DNA from: a virus
IMG/VR virus record: IMGVR_UViG_3300023174_000002
Location: 1-64,000 of that record
Length of the DNA stretch: 64,000 nucleotides
Reading direction: 5' to 3' (one strand)
Part shown: piece after piece, positions 21,724 through 31,700 of the stretch
Layout: each line of letters starts with the position of its first letter
Position numbering within the stretch: the stretch's first letter is position 1
Position numbers and translations under genes: made by a program
Notes under the pieces: generated by a model
Told to the model about the DNA's origin: nothing
The model's input: only the letters and a program-made list of their open reading frames with translations
Database searches by the model: none

Positions 21724-22572
21724 ATGAGTAAAACATTTCAACAAGTCTCAGAACAAGAAAACTGCTTGATGGTAGTAGATGCACTTAATTTAGCATTTCG
21801 CTGGAAACATAGTGGTGCTACAGATTTTGCAGAAGATTATAAACGCACAATAGAAAGTCTTAAAAAAAGTTATAAAGCTCGCTGGGTTGTTATTGCGGCA
21901 GATCAAGGCTCCAGTAGTTATCGCAAAGAAATTTATCCTGAATACAAGCAAAATCGCAAAGATAAATTTGCTGAACAAACTGAAGCAGAAAAAGCAGCTT
22001 TTGAATTGTTCTTTGAAGATTATCAGGCTAGTTTAGATCACATTCGTGAAACTACAGATTACCCTGTAATTCAATTTAAACAAACTGAGGCAGATGATAT
22101 TGCTGCATATATTACTAGTATTCGTAATCTGTTACCTGTTGTTGATCATATCTGGCTGATTTCAAGCGATAAAGACTGGGATTTGCTTATTGACAATAAT
22201 ACTAGTAGATTTAGTTATGTAACTCGCAAAGAAGTTACCGCTAATAATTGGCACACACACTATACTTTTTCACAGGAAGATTATATTAGTATAAAATGTT
22301 TAATGGGTGATGCTGGTGATAACGTGCTAGGTGTAGAAGGTATTGGCCCTAAACGCGCACAACAATTAGTTGAGGAATACGGCACCGCAATAGACATAGT
22401 GGCAGAACTACCTATTGAAAGTAAACTAAAGTATATTAAAACACTAAATCAAAGTGGGGATAGAATTTTACTCAACTACCAACTTATGGATTTAGTCACC
22501 TTTTGCAGGGATGCACTTGGTGATAATACTAAACAAATTGACACAATCTTAAACAAATATATAAAATTATGA
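21724..22572 (+). CDS. 5'-3' exonuclease / flap endonuclease (T5 D15-like)
   Basis: The 282-residue product is a stand-alone FEN. VVDALNLAFRWK near 20 holds the first metal Asp. Further sites are EADDIAAY near 122, SSDKDWDLLI near 148 and MGDAGDN near 196. The helix-three-turn-helix GVEGIGPKRAQQLVEEYG follows. It would remove RNA primers and flaps, the activity missing from the phage polymerase. The end overlaps dUTPase by four bases (ATGA). Confidence 0.93.
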   Translation: MSKTFQQVSEQENCLMVVDALNLAFRWKHSGATDFAEDYKRTIESLKKSYKARWVVIAADQGSSSYRKEIYPEYKQNRKDKFAEQTEAEKAAFELFFEDYQASLDHIRETTDYPVIQFKQTEADDIAAYITSIRNLLPVVDHIWLISSDKDWDLLIDNNTSRFSYVTRKEVTANNWHTHYTFSQEDYISIKCLMGDAGDNVLGVEGIGPKRAQQLVEEYGTAIDIVAELPIESKLKYIKTLNQSGDRILLNYQLMDLVTFCRDALGDNTKQIDTILNKYIKL

Positions 22573-23060
22573 TACCTACTGTTAATGGCGGCACATTTTA
22601 TACACATACAGGTAACGGAAACGGTTTTGTTACTCATACTGTTAAAATTCCTAGTCTAGTCAACGACCATAAATTTTTACCAAAACGTCAACATCGCACA
22701 GATGCCGGAGCAGATTTATTTAGTACAATTACTACTAGTATTTCTCCTGGCGAACAAACACTAATAGATTGTGGCGTGGCTGTTAAAATTCCAGAAGGTT
22801 ATGCTGGATTTGTTTTTAATCGTAGCTCACAAGGTAAATTGGGAATTACTATTCCGCATAGTGTTGGAGTAATTGACAGCGATTATCGTGGAAATATTAT
22901 GGTTATCCTAAAAAATATAGGAACTGAACCATACAGGATTGAGGCGGGAGTAACCCGAGTTGCACAACTAGTAATTATGCCTGTGGTATTGGCAGAATTT
23001 GTAGATGTGTGGAATGATACACAACGTGGTACTGGCGGATTTGGCAGTACAGGAGCATAA
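22569..23060 (+). CDS. dut: dUTPase (trimeric type)
   Basis: The 163-residue product contains all five motifs: motif 1 RTDAGADLF, motif 2 NRSSQGKLG, motif 3 GVIDSDYRGN, motif 4 RVAQLVI, and motif 5 RGTGGFGSTG. It hydrolyses dUTP to dUMP, keeping uracil out of DNA and feeding dTMP synthesis. The first 30 residues are an extra N-terminal lead (GGTFYTHTGNGNGFVTH). It lies between the 5' nuclease and the ribonucleotide reductase. Confidence 0.96.
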   Translation: MIPTVNGGTFYTHTGNGNGFVTHTVKIPSLVNDHKFLPKRQHRTDAGADLFSTITTSISPGEQTLIDCGVAVKIPEGYAGFVFNRSSQGKLGITIPHSVGVIDSDYRGNIMVILKNIGTEPYRIEAGVTRVAQLVIMPVVLAEFVDVWNDTQRGTGGFGSTGA

Positions 23061-23068
23061 GGAATAAT

Positions 23069-25033
23069 ATGACAGTTTCAACAAGAGCACAAGTAATTAC
23101 ACGTCGTACCTATAATAGACCAACTTCAGACGACGGAAAACAATTTGAAACTTGGCAAGAAACAGTTGCTAGAGTAATTGATCATCAAGCATGGTTGTGG
23201 GAACGTGCTCTTGGCCGTGAACTCAATGACCATGAATATGCAGAACTCTATGATTTAGAACAGTTAATGCTTGATCGTAAAGTTTTAATGAGCGGCCGTA
23301 CACTTTGGCTAGGCGGTACTCAAGTAGCTAAAACACGTGAAGCTAGTCAATTTAATTGCAGTTTTACTCATGTAGAAACTGTTTATGATGTAGTTGATGT
23401 ACTCTGGCTGCTTTTACAAGGTTGTGGTGTAGGCTTTAAACCTATTGTAGGTACTCTTAATGGATTCTCCAAACCAATTAAGAATATCAAAACAATTCGC
23501 AGTATACGCACAAGCAAAGGCGGACTAGAGTACAATACGGAAACTTGGGATGCAGAAACTAAAACTTGGACATTACAAATCGGTGACAGTGCGGAAGCTT
23601 GGGCTAAATCTATTGGCAAACTTATGGCTGGTAAGTATCCCGCTGATACTCTAGTTCTGGATTTTAGCCAGCTACGTCCCGCAGGTGAAAGGTTAAAAGG
23701 TTATGGGTGGATTTCTTCAGGTGATACTGCTATTAGTACTGCATATACTGCTATTGCCAATATCCTTAATGGTAGGGCTGATAGTCTACTTACTAGGATG
23801 GATATTCTGGACATTGTTAATCATCTCGGGACTATCCTTAGTAGTCGTAGAAGTGCTGAAATTGCTCTTTTTGACTATGGTCAACCCGAATGGGAAGAGT
23901 TTGCGGTAGCTAAAAAAGATTGGTGGTTGCATAATAACGAACACCGTACGCAAAGCAATAATTCATTAGTGTTTAAAGAAAAGCCGCTGCGCGAAGATCT
24001 AGAAAAGATTTTTCATCTTATGCAGGAAGCAGGCGGTTCGGAGCCAGGTTTTATTAATGAAGTAGAAGCACTGCGCAGAGCACCTTGGTTTAAAGGTGCA
24101 AATCCTTGTGTAGAAATTCTCTTAGGCAACAAGAGTTTTTGTAACCTAACAGAAACTGACTTGGCTAAGTTTAAGGGTGATAATGCAGGACTTCACGCTG
24201 CTATTCGCCTAGCTGCTCGTGCCAATTATCGTCAAACTTGTGTTGACTTGCAAGACGGTATCTTACAAGAATCTTGGCACCTAAACAACTATTTTATGCG
24301 TCTTTGTGGTGTAGGTTTAACTGGTATTGCAATGCGTCCAGATATGGGTAGTTATGACTACGAATATCTAAAACGCACAGCAACTAGTGCTGCGGTTGGA
24401 ATGGCTCAAGAACTTGGACTGCCCAGCCCTAAAAACGTAACTTGCATTAAGCCTAGTGGTACAGTTAGTAAAATTATGGATACGACCGAGGGTGTTCATA
24501 AACCACTTGGTAAATACATTTTTAATAATGTACAGTTTTCTAAGCACGATCCGGTTGTAGAAAAACTACGGGATGCAAACTACAATGTTATTAATCATCC
24601 AGTAGATGATAGTGGTGTGTTGGTAACTTTTCCAGTATGCTGGGATGGTGTAGTATTTGATAAAGTCGATGGCAAAGAAGTTAACTTGGAAAGCGCAGTT
24701 ATACAACTAGACAGGTATAAATTGTTACAAACTTCGTGGAATCAACAAAATACTAGCGTAACTATTAGCTATGATCCTAGCGAAATTAATAGTATTATTG
24801 ATTGGCTAATGGATAACTGGGATTGTTATGTAGGTGTTAGTTTTATTTATCGCACAGATCCTACAAAAACAGCTAAAGATCTAGGTTACCTCTACTTGCC
24901 ACAAGAAGTTGTAGACGAGCGCACTTACCGAGACTATGCAGCTCAATTACGACCAGTTGTACTAGACGATGCTAATAGTTTTGATGAAATTATTGGTGAA
25001 GACTGCTCTACTGGCGCTTGCCCAATTAGGTAA
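23069..25033 (+). CDS. nrdJ: B12-dependent ribonucleotide reductase (class II, monomeric RTPR-like)
   Basis: The 654-residue product matches the monomeric adenosylcobalamin enzyme: SQFNCSFTHV near 95 (first active-site Cys), LLQGCGVGFKP near 117, NPCVEILLGNKSFCNLTE near 349 (Cys-x-Glu of the radical site and second Cys), IKPSGTVSKI near 456, and the C-terminal redox pair CSTGACPIR. It reduces ribonucleotides without oxygen, needing host cobalamin. SD GGAATAAT precedes ATG. The enzyme serves phage DNA synthesis with dUTPase. Confidence 0.94.
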   Translation: MTVSTRAQVITRRTYNRPTSDDGKQFETWQETVARVIDHQAWLWERALGRELNDHEYAELYDLEQLMLDRKVLMSGRTLWLGGTQVAKTREASQFNCSFTHVETVYDVVDVLWLLLQGCGVGFKPIVGTLNGFSKPIKNIKTIRSIRTSKGGLEYNTETWDAETKTWTLQIGDSAEAWAKSIGKLMAGKYPADTLVLDFSQLRPAGERLKGYGWISSGDTAISTAYTAIANILNGRADSLLTRMDILDIVNHLGTILSSRRSAEIALFDYGQPEWEEFAVAKKDWWLHNNEHRTQSNNSLVFKEKPLREDLEKIFHLMQEAGGSEPGFINEVEALRRAPWFKGANPCVEILLGNKSFCNLTETDLAKFKGDNAGLHAAIRLAARANYRQTCVDLQDGILQESWHLNNYFMRLCGVGLTGIAMRPDMGSYDYEYLKRTATSAAVGMAQELGLPSPKNVTCIKPSGTVSKIMDTTEGVHKPLGKYIFNNVQFSKHDPVVEKLRDANYNVINHPVDDSGVLVTFPVCWDGVVFDKVDGKEVNLESAVIQLDRYKLLQTSWNQQNTSVTISYDPSEINSIIDWLMDNWDCYVGVSFIYRTDPTKTAKDLGYLYLPQEVVDERTYRDYAAQLRPVVLDDANSFDEIIGEDCSTGACPIR

Positions 25034-25037
25034 TAAT

Positions 25038-25238
25038 ATGTCACAAGAATTTACTTTTACAATTACTAAAGAGGAAGCTAATGTAATCCTAGTAGCATTA
25101 CAAGAACTTCCAGGAAAAATTTGTAATCCACTTAGCGAAAAATTGCGAAAGCAAGCGCTATCACAACTAGAAGGCCGTGTGATTCATCACAATATTGAGG
25201 AAGGCATTGCTGTTGAAGAGCGCATGAGTGGTGGGTAA
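25038..25238 (+). CDS. Small hypothetical protein
   Basis: From ATG 25038, a 66-residue protein MSQEFTFTITKEEANVILVA. It has a beta start followed by helices (LSEKLRKQALSQLE). The pattern TFTITKEEANVILVALQELP is reminiscent of small phage helper proteins, but I cannot assign a family. It lies four bases after nrdJ and overlaps the next gene by one base. Confidence 0.68.
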   Translation: MSQEFTFTITKEEANVILVALQELPGKICNPLSEKLRKQALSQLEGRVIHHNIEEGIAVEERMSGG

Positions 25239-25804
25239 TGCAAAAAACAATTTTATCGTTGTTTGACTACAGCGGTAATTGGCCCAAATACTACAAAGAA
25301 GCTGGTTACAATGTACTACAAGTAGATATTAAATATGGTATTGATATACTAAAAATATCTGCTAGAGATTTGCCTAATCAAATACACGGTATTTTAGCTG
25401 CTCCGCCCTGCACAGATTTTGCAGGTAGCGGAGCACAATACTGGAAACAAAAAGACCAAGACGGAAGAACTGATGCTAGCCTAAAACTAGTAGACAAAGT
25501 TTTGCAAATGGTAGATTACTACAATCCAGAATTCTGGGCACTGGAAAATCCAGTAGGCAGATTGCAAAAACTTAGGCCTCAATTGGGTGATCCTTGGTAT
25601 TTTCAACCGCACTGGTTTGGTGATCCTTATACCAAGAAAACTGGATTGTGGGGCAAATTTAACCGTGACTTGCCTAAAACTCCGGTTGAGCCCGACCCTA
25701 ATTCATGGATAATGAAACTGGGTGGCAAGTCGGAACGAACTAAAGAATTACGATCAATGACACCGCTAGGGTTTGCTTTTGCATTTTTCCTAGCTAATCC
25801 ATAG
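25238..25804 (+). CDS. Small C5-cytosine-methyltransferase-like protein
   Basis: The 188-residue product opens ILSLFDYSGNW (SAM-binding motif I, FxGxG-like), then NVLQVDIKYG. AAPPCTDFAGSG is the motif IV region with Pro-Cys, and ALENPVGRL is the ENV-like motif VI. There is no space for a target recognition domain or the late motifs IX and X of full DNA methylases, which are usually over 300 residues. It may be a reduced DNA methylase, a nucleotide-level enzyme, or act with a partner. Substrate is unknown. Confidence 0.75.
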   Translation: MQKTILSLFDYSGNWPKYYKEAGYNVLQVDIKYGIDILKISARDLPNQIHGILAAPPCTDFAGSGAQYWKQKDQDGRTDASLKLVDKVLQMVDYYNPEFWALENPVGRLQKLRPQLGDPWYFQPHWFGDPYTKKTGLWGKFNRDLPKTPVEPDPNSWIMKLGGKSERTKELRSMTPLGFAFAFFLANP

Positions 25805-25812
25805 GAGATTAT

Positions 25813-26394
25813 ATGGCAGAAACTTATACACCTACAAGCGGCATGGCAAGCGCAGCTAAACGTGCGCTTGCGTGGCATGAAGATGGTAAACCTGGTGGTA
25901 CACTAGTAGGTTTAGCTCGTGCTAATCAACTTAAAAATCGTGAGCCATTAAGTGCTAGTGTAGTACTTAGAATGTTTAGCTTTTTTAGCCGACACGAAGT
26001 AGATAAACGTGCAACTGGTTTTAATAGTGGCGAAGAAGGCTTTCCAAGTAAAGGTAGGGTAGCTTGGGATTTGTGGGGTGGTGATGGTGGTTATACTTGG
26101 TCTGAGCAAAAACGCAATCAAATTATGCGAGATCGCGAAGGCAAAGCTATTAAACTAGTCAAAATTACTACAAAATCTGAAATGCCTGATTATATGCTTA
26201 ATGCAATGGCTCAATACCTAGAAGATTACGCTAATCAAAATATTAGTGAAAGTTTAGAAACATTTGGTCAGTTTATGTATCACGCTCAGCTATTACGCAA
26301 CTGTCACCTAGATACTTACTTACTAGATTTGCATATGGTTGAACAACCATACAGAGATATTCTAGTAGATGTATTTATGGAATTAGATGAATAA
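25813..26394 (+). CDS. Conserved phage protein of unknown function
   Basis: The 193-residue product has an N-terminal conserved-looking unit of about 110 residues: GMASAAKRALAWHEDGKPGG, VLRMFSFFSRHEVDK, FPSKGRVAWDLWGGDGG. I recall similar units fused to phage head or protease-like proteins, though I cannot name the family with certainty. The C-terminal half is helical with aromatic and acidic residues. The AGGAGATTAT ribosome site is strong. It is the last rightward gene before the convergent terminator. Confidence 0.6.
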   Translation: MAETYTPTSGMASAAKRALAWHEDGKPGGTLVGLARANQLKNREPLSASVVLRMFSFFSRHEVDKRATGFNSGEEGFPSKGRVAWDLWGGDGGYTWSEQKRNQIMRDREGKAIKLVKITTKSEMPDYMLNAMAQYLEDYANQNISESLETFGQFMYHAQLLRNCHLDTYLLDLHMVEQPYRDILVDVFMELDE

Positions 26395-26395
26395 T

Positions 26396-26435
26396 AAAAA
26401 AGCCCCTTAGTAGCAATACTAAGGGGCTTTTTTTA
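26396..26435. terminator. Bidirectional terminator between convergent operons
   Basis: AGCCCCTTAG pairs perfectly with CTAAGGGGCT around an eight-base loop, with A-run on the left and T-run on the right, so it works for both strands. It separates the rightward early arm from the leftward late arm. Confidence 0.93.
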
Positions 26436-27122
26436 ATTATTATAGGCTAAAATAATTTGTTTGCACATTTGACTGCGTACAATATCTTCGTCTAAAAATC
26501 TAACTACTTCAATATTTTTTAAACCTTCTAGTCGGTTGACTGCATCTTCTAATCCGCTGTCTATAATATCTACTTGTTTAGGGTCACCGCTTAGGATAAC
26601 TTTGCAGTTTTTACCTATACGGCTTAGCAGCATTTTTAACTCTATTTTAGTCAAATTTTGCGCTTCGTCTACTAAAATTACAGTATCGTCAAAGCTACTA
26701 CCACGCATAAAACCTATTGGTTTAGGCTCGATATTTTTATTTTTTAGTGCATATTGATAAAAACCGTGACCTAGTGTGCGGTTAAATACACTGTCAAAAG
26801 GCGCTAAATACGGAGCATATTTTTCATCAATAGCACCAGGTAAAAATCCCATACCGCGGCCGGTTTCTACGTTGGGTCTAGTAAGAACAATTTTATCAAT
26901 GCGTTTATAGAATAATTCGCAAGCAGCATAACTAGCGGCAACGTATGTTTTTCCTGTTCCTGCACTGCCAATTCCAAAAACTACGTCGCTGTTGTGTATT
27001 GCTTCAAGATAAATACCTTGAATATAATTAAGTGGTTTAACCTCAGTAAAAGTAGTTTTACTGGGCTTTTCAGATTTTTCGGATTTATCTTCGCGTGAAG
27101 CTTTACCAGAAGAAGGTTTCAT
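26433..27122 (-). CDS. PhoH-like ATPase
   Basis: The 229-residue product (from ATG 27122) has Walker A GIGSAGTGKTYVAA, LTRPNVETGRGMGFLPG and Walker B TVILVDEAQNL, followed by KVILSGDPKQVD, all typical of the PhoH core. PhoH proteins are ATPases linked to phosphate starvation and RNA metabolism. They are frequent in phages, but their role there is unsettled. A TTG at 27146 would add eight residues; the ATG is preferred because CAGGGA sits seven bases upstream. It is last in the late leftward transcript. Confidence 0.93.
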   Translation of the reverse strand: MKPSSGKASREDKSEKSEKPSKTTFTEVKPLNYIQGIYLEAIHNSDVVFGIGSAGTGKTYVAASYAACELFYKRIDKIVLTRPNVETGRGMGFLPGAIDEKYAPYLAPFDSVFNRTLGHGFYQYALKNKNIEPKPIGFMRGSSFDDTVILVDEAQNLTKIELKMLLSRIGKNCKVILSGDPKQVDIIDSGLEDAVNRLEGLKNIEVVRFLDEDIVRSQMCKQIILAYNN

Positions 27123-27142
27123 AGAAATCCCTGTGTGTTGTT

Positions 27143-27718
27143 TCAATTTAAATACTTTTCGTATTTTGTACTTCGTGTATTTAATACATCCTCCACATGA
27201 TGTCTGTTAATATCACAGGCACTACGATTTCCATATAGTGCAACTTTTGATTTTAAACAAAGTTTTTCTACGTTATCAAACCAACGGTTTGGATCACACC
27301 AGCTAGTTAATTTACAAGCTCTACGTTCATGATCCACACCACCCGCACCGCCATTATAGGCAGCATCAGCAAAAGCATATGCTTCACGTTTATCTACCAC
27401 ATGTTTATTAAAGTATTGGTAATTATCGCGCATCATTAGTGCTAGTGCACGAATCTGTAAGTCTGGCCTGTCATAAACTACCTGCCAGTTTAATTCACTT
27501 AATTCCCTAGGATATTTATACTTTAAGTCTGAAAGAGCATCAAACCTAATTGAGCCATCTGCTTTAAAAGCCCTGGTAATTTGTCCAAGTCCTGCTCCTT
27601 CTTCTCTAGCACTTTTTAGTCTACTACGACTATTCCAGCATTTGCTGTGAGTTAGTGATATACAGGACTCGTGCTCAATTAAGCTACCAAGGTATGCGGC
27701 TTTGGGTGTTGAGCCCAG
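27143..27718 (-). CDS. Endolysin, lytic transglycosylase (SLT) type, non-standard start
   Basis: The open frame encodes about 191 residues beginning at a CTG codon at 27718, inside the end of the holin gene. SLT motifs appear in order: SLIEHESC near residue 12-19 with the catalytic Glu17, GAGLGQIT, and ADAAYNGGAGG. The first ATG in frame, at 27436, would remove the catalytic Glu and half the domain and leave only 97 residues. No ATG, GTG or TTG occurs between the upstream stop and the Glu, so CTG initiation coupled to holin translation is the best reading. It degrades peptidoglycan at lysis, released by the holin. Confidence 0.8.
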   Translation of the reverse strand: MGSTPKAAYLGSLIEHESCISLTHSKCWNSRSRLKSAREEGAGLGQITRAFKADGSIRFDALSDLKYKYPRELSELNWQVVYDRPDLQIRALALMMRDNYQYFNKHVVDKREAYAFADAAYNGGAGGVDHERRACKLTSWCDPNRWFDNVEKLCLKSKVALYGNRSACDINRHHVEDVLNTRSTKYEKYLN

Positions 27719-28098
27719 ATCTTATTTTTTTCTTGTTGTACTGTGCTTAGGTGCTCATATGCCTGCTTGGGAATATAAGTTTCTGCTGATTGTGCGTACA
27801 CCTGCGAGCCGAATAGTGAGAGCAAGCCGTAGATAATTAGGCAAAGTCCTAAAAAAGTTAAGCCTGCGCCAGTGGCGGTTTCGCGTGCTTTTTTCATTAA
27901 GGCTTCCATATCTGCATAGTCAAATAGGGCACGGCGTGCAAGGTGTGCAAACCATACAGCTACAATAGGAGTGGCTAGTTTGGCTAAGAATGGAATTGTC
28001 ATATTACCACCATTGGGGTCGCTGATAAAAAGGTACAGCATAACAATAATGGTGCCGCCAATCATAAAGATGTTGCGGAAACGAAAATGTTCTTTCAT
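27679..28098 (-). CDS. Holin-like protein
   Basis: The 139-residue product has three predicted membrane helices: about 9-25 (NIFMIGGTIIVMLYLFI), 33-54 (MTIPFLAKLATPIVAVWFAH) and 76-95 (GLTFLGLCLIIYGLLSLFG). A long polar C-terminus ends HPKPHTLVA. It sits between spanin and endolysin genes, as holins do. Start overlaps the o-spanin stop (ATGA) and its end overlaps the endolysin frame by 40 bases. The class of holin is uncertain. Confidence 0.78.
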   Translation of the reverse strand: MKEHFRFRNIFMIGGTIIVMLYLFISDPNGGNMTIPFLAKLATPIVAVWFAHLARRALFDYADMEALMKKARETATGAGLTFLGLCLIIYGLLSLFGSQVYAQSAETYIPKQAYEHLSTVQQEKNKIWAQHPKPHTLVA

Positions 28099-28385
28099 GG
28101 TTTATCCAGGTTAGATAGTTTGCGTATAGTAGCAATACTATCTAGTTGTTTAAGGGCGCATTGACCGTATAGGTTAATGATGGTTAAATAGTGATCTGCA
28201 ACTTGTTCGTATGTCGCACCTACTAGTGGTGGCAGTGGCTCGCAAGCTTGCAGCAGTTTAGGGTCTACTACTATCCTATTGACAGTGGTTGCCGGAGGTG
28301 GAATTTCCGGAATTTTTTTCTTGAAAATTCCACATCCGTTTAGCAATAAGAGTAATAAACTAAGGCTTATTACTAGTTTTTTCAT
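28095..28385 (-). CDS. o-spanin (Rz1-like outer-membrane lipoprotein)
   Basis: The 96-residue product has a lipoprotein signal: MKKLVISLSLLLLLLNGC, with lipobox LNGC and Cys18 as the lipidated residue. A Pro-rich stretch (KIPEIPPPATT) follows. Residues 40-90 form a helical periplasmic part. It would anchor in the outer membrane and pair with the i-spanin to fuse the membranes at the last step of lysis. The start overlaps the i-spanin stop by four bases. Confidence 0.85.
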   Translation of the reverse strand: MKKLVISLSLLLLLLNGCGIFKKKIPEIPPPATTVNRIVVDPKLLQACEPLPPLVGATYEQVADHYLTIINLYGQCALKQLDSIATIRKLSNLDKP

Positions 28386-28744
28386 TTTGAATTGGCTTTA
28401 GAAATTGCTTCGTTAATGCTATCTAAAAAAATTACAGTTGGGATACACTTACCGTTTTCAATTATAGTAATCGGCTGCTGATTAAGCTTAGATTTAATTT
28501 CCTTGATAGTTTTACCTAGTTGTTGCTTTTTGCGTTCACCTTGTTCGGCAGTTTCTTGTAATGCTATTTCTAAGTCTTGAATTTTTTGTTTTACTTCCAA
28601 CTCATATTTTTGTTTTTCTTCCAAACACTCAAGCCGTGCTTGTTGTTTACCGCGTTCTAGTACAACATTATAGGTATGATAGCCTAATAAGAATAGCACA
28701 GCAATAATTACAATACCAACAATTACTTTTACATCATTAATCAT
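28382..28744 (-). CDS. i-spanin (Rz-like inner-membrane protein)
   Basis: The 120-residue product has one N-terminal membrane helix (VKVIVGIVIIAVLFLLGYHT, residues 5-24) and a long periplasmic coiled coil (about 30-85, rich in Lys, Glu and Gln), then a short C-terminal segment. This is the standard Rz layout. The next gene is the lipoprotein partner. The start follows the large fibre gene by eight bases. Confidence 0.85.
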   Translation of the reverse strand: MINDVKVIVGIVIIAVLFLLGYHTYNVVLERGKQQARLECLEEKQKYELEVKQKIQDLEIALQETAEQGERKKQQLGKTIKEIKSKLNQQPITIIENGKCIPTVIFLDSINEAISKANSK

Positions 28745-28752
28745 TATTAATC

Positions 28753-31700
28753 CTATTCAAAAAAACTTAAAAAATTACCCTTTGCACCAGTAGTAGGATC
28801 TGTTATAGTAACATTAATAGATCCGCTTGCTGGACTACCTAGCGTTAGAGTAAAAGTTTCTGTTCCTTCTGGTACATTGTCTATAGTAGTAGTAAAACTT
28901 TGAGTACCACTATTATTTGTAATAGTAATACTACCAGATAAGCTAGCATTATTAATATCACTACTACTTACACCAGTTATAGTATAAGGTACTCCGGTAC
29001 CATTAAATACATTTGTAGTTGCTAAAGTAATAACAAATGTGTCGCCTTCAGTAACGGCGGTTGCACTAGTGCTTAAAGAATACGTGCGAGTTTTAGTATA
29101 ATCAATAATTAATACACTTATAGTTGTACCTATTGTATCTAAAGTAATAACAAAAGTTTCATCGCCTTCAGTTAAATAGTCAGCAACTACAAAAAATGTT
29201 GCAGTAGCAGTATTACTAACAACTGTAAAATTACCAGTTAAACTAATACCATTAAGATCTGCACTTGTTATACCTGTTCCAGTAATAGTATACGGTACTG
29301 TAGTATTATCTGGCACATCTGTAGTAGTTAATGTAATAATAAAATTACCGGCACCTTCATTAATACTAGTAGGGTTTGCTGATAATGCATAAGTAGGGTG
29401 TAATAAATTATTAATTGCTACACTAATTGCACTGCCTGTACCATAAGTCGGGTTTAGGGTAAGTGTAAAAATTTCCTGACCTTCAGTTACATAATCCCAA
29501 GTAGTATTAACTACTAAACTAGCACTACTACCACTAATAGTAAAATTACCAGTTAAACTAGCATTATTAATATCACTACTACTTACACCAGTTATTGTAT
29601 AGGGTACAAGACTTCCATTAGGTAAATTAGTAGTTGTTAGTGTAATAGTAAAACTTTGACCTTCTGTTACACTGACGGCACTACGTTCTAAACTATAAGT
29701 AGGTAATAGCGAAGTATCATTAATAATTACCGAAATACTTGCGGCACCGTTATTTAAACTAAATGTAAGTGTTTCATTACCCTCAGTGTTATAATCATTA
29801 GCTATATTAAGTGTAACAGCAGCAGTACCACCACTAACTGTAAAACTACCTGTTAAGCTAGCACCACTAATATCCGCACTTGTTATGCCAGTAATAGTAT
29901 AGGGCACTACACTACCATTTGGTGCATTAGTAGTTAGGGTAATTGTAACACTAGTGCCTTCATCTGCTACGCTAGTACTACGACTTAGGCTAAAAGTTGA
30001 AGGGTTGTAAAAATACCAACCAGTACTACCAGTATTACCACCACGATCAATACTATTAGGCCCAGCATACCAACCACCACCGCCAGCAGGAAAACAATTT
30101 GTTAAATCAAGATAATCAGCGTCTATTACACTGCTAGCTTCAACATTATATAATCCTTTATTACCCCAATTGCCACCTATTGAGTTAAGATATTTAGTAG
30201 CGCTTTTACCTAAATTAAAAGTAGAACCTTTAATAGGAAATCCAAGACCGCCCGGAGGCTTATCTGACCTAAAAGTTATGGCAGCTGTATTATAAGAAAA
30301 ATCAATTTGACTAGCTATGGCTATAGAATTATCAACATAATAACCAGCTTCAAGAGTTAAAATGCCATCAGTAGTACCACTATTATACCCAATAGCATTG
30401 ACTATTTTACCACCAAAACCATAAGCAAATCCAGCATATTGGTTACCTGCGTTAGTACCATTAAGTCCCTCAAATCTAAAAGTACTTGCTGAATCGCTGG
30501 TAATTTTAAGTCTAACACTATTATAACTATAATTAATAACAGTTCCTATGCCTCTAAATACCCAAGTACTAGTATTAGTTACATTTAATATTCCACTACC
30601 ATTACCTGAAGCACCTAACATTCCAGTAATTTCAACAAATTTACCTGATGAAGTAGTAGTGCCGGCATCTATATTAATATTTTTAATTTTCCAATTGCTT
30701 GTGGCTATTTCAGCGTCTGTGCTAATATTAATTTGTGGCCAAGTAAACGAGTTGTTATCACAAGACATTTGAGTAGTAGTTTTACTATTTCCGCCATCAA
30801 CTATATTTACTGTAAAATCGGCTGGTGCTGACAAACCACCTGTATACACAGTAAATTCAGGGCCGCCAATATACCATATACTACCAGTTGGTACAGTATA
30901 GTTATTAATTTTTAAACTACCTGTTCTAAAATTGGTAGTAGGACTAATTACATAAGCAGCAACACGTTCTGTTAAGTCAAAACTAGGTTGTCTACTACTG
31001 GATGAAAAACCGGTAGTACCATGACCTACTGTTCCGCCTCTAAGCCATACCCATACCCGCCAATCACTCCAAAATACATCTGCATACGGCACATTCCAAG
31101 GAGTACCCGTACTAGCACTAATATAAATACCTGGAATAGTATAACCAGTAGCAGTAGTAATTACTGTTTTAAGATTAGTAATATCTGTTGTGCCGGTACC
31201 ATAACTAGTTAATATTTGTAACTGTTTACCATTTAGGTCTAAAATACCACAATTATGTACAAACGTAGTACACCATGCGTTAGTATCAATTATTCTTAGT
31301 GTACCACTAGTAAAAGTAGTTGGTAAAGTAAGAGCACCTAACCTAATTGCATTTGTACCTATACTAGGATTTGTACAAATTGTTTGAACAGCATTACTAC
31401 CAGTATTTGCAAAAGTAATGTTTGTAAATCCCCAACCAGCCTGACTAGCTACTCCAGCGCTACCACTTACTAATACATTTCCTAAACAAAATATGTTAAA
31501 AGCTCCGCCATTTGTAGGATATCCAGTACCAACAGTAGTTGTATTTGGTTGATTAGTAAAATCTCTAACATAAGCATTAGTAGTAATTCCGCAATTACGT
31601 AGTATTTTTAAATTATATGCAGTATTTGATGCAGCTAAATTAGCTGGTGCTGTACTAATTGTAACTGCACCAGTACTATCATGTAATAGTCCAGAATTGC

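Noticed and set aside
27679-27730. -1 frameshift joining holin and endolysin
   Set aside because: A TAA in the -1 frame lies directly before the endolysin frame opens, and no X XXY YYZ heptamer sits downstream of it.
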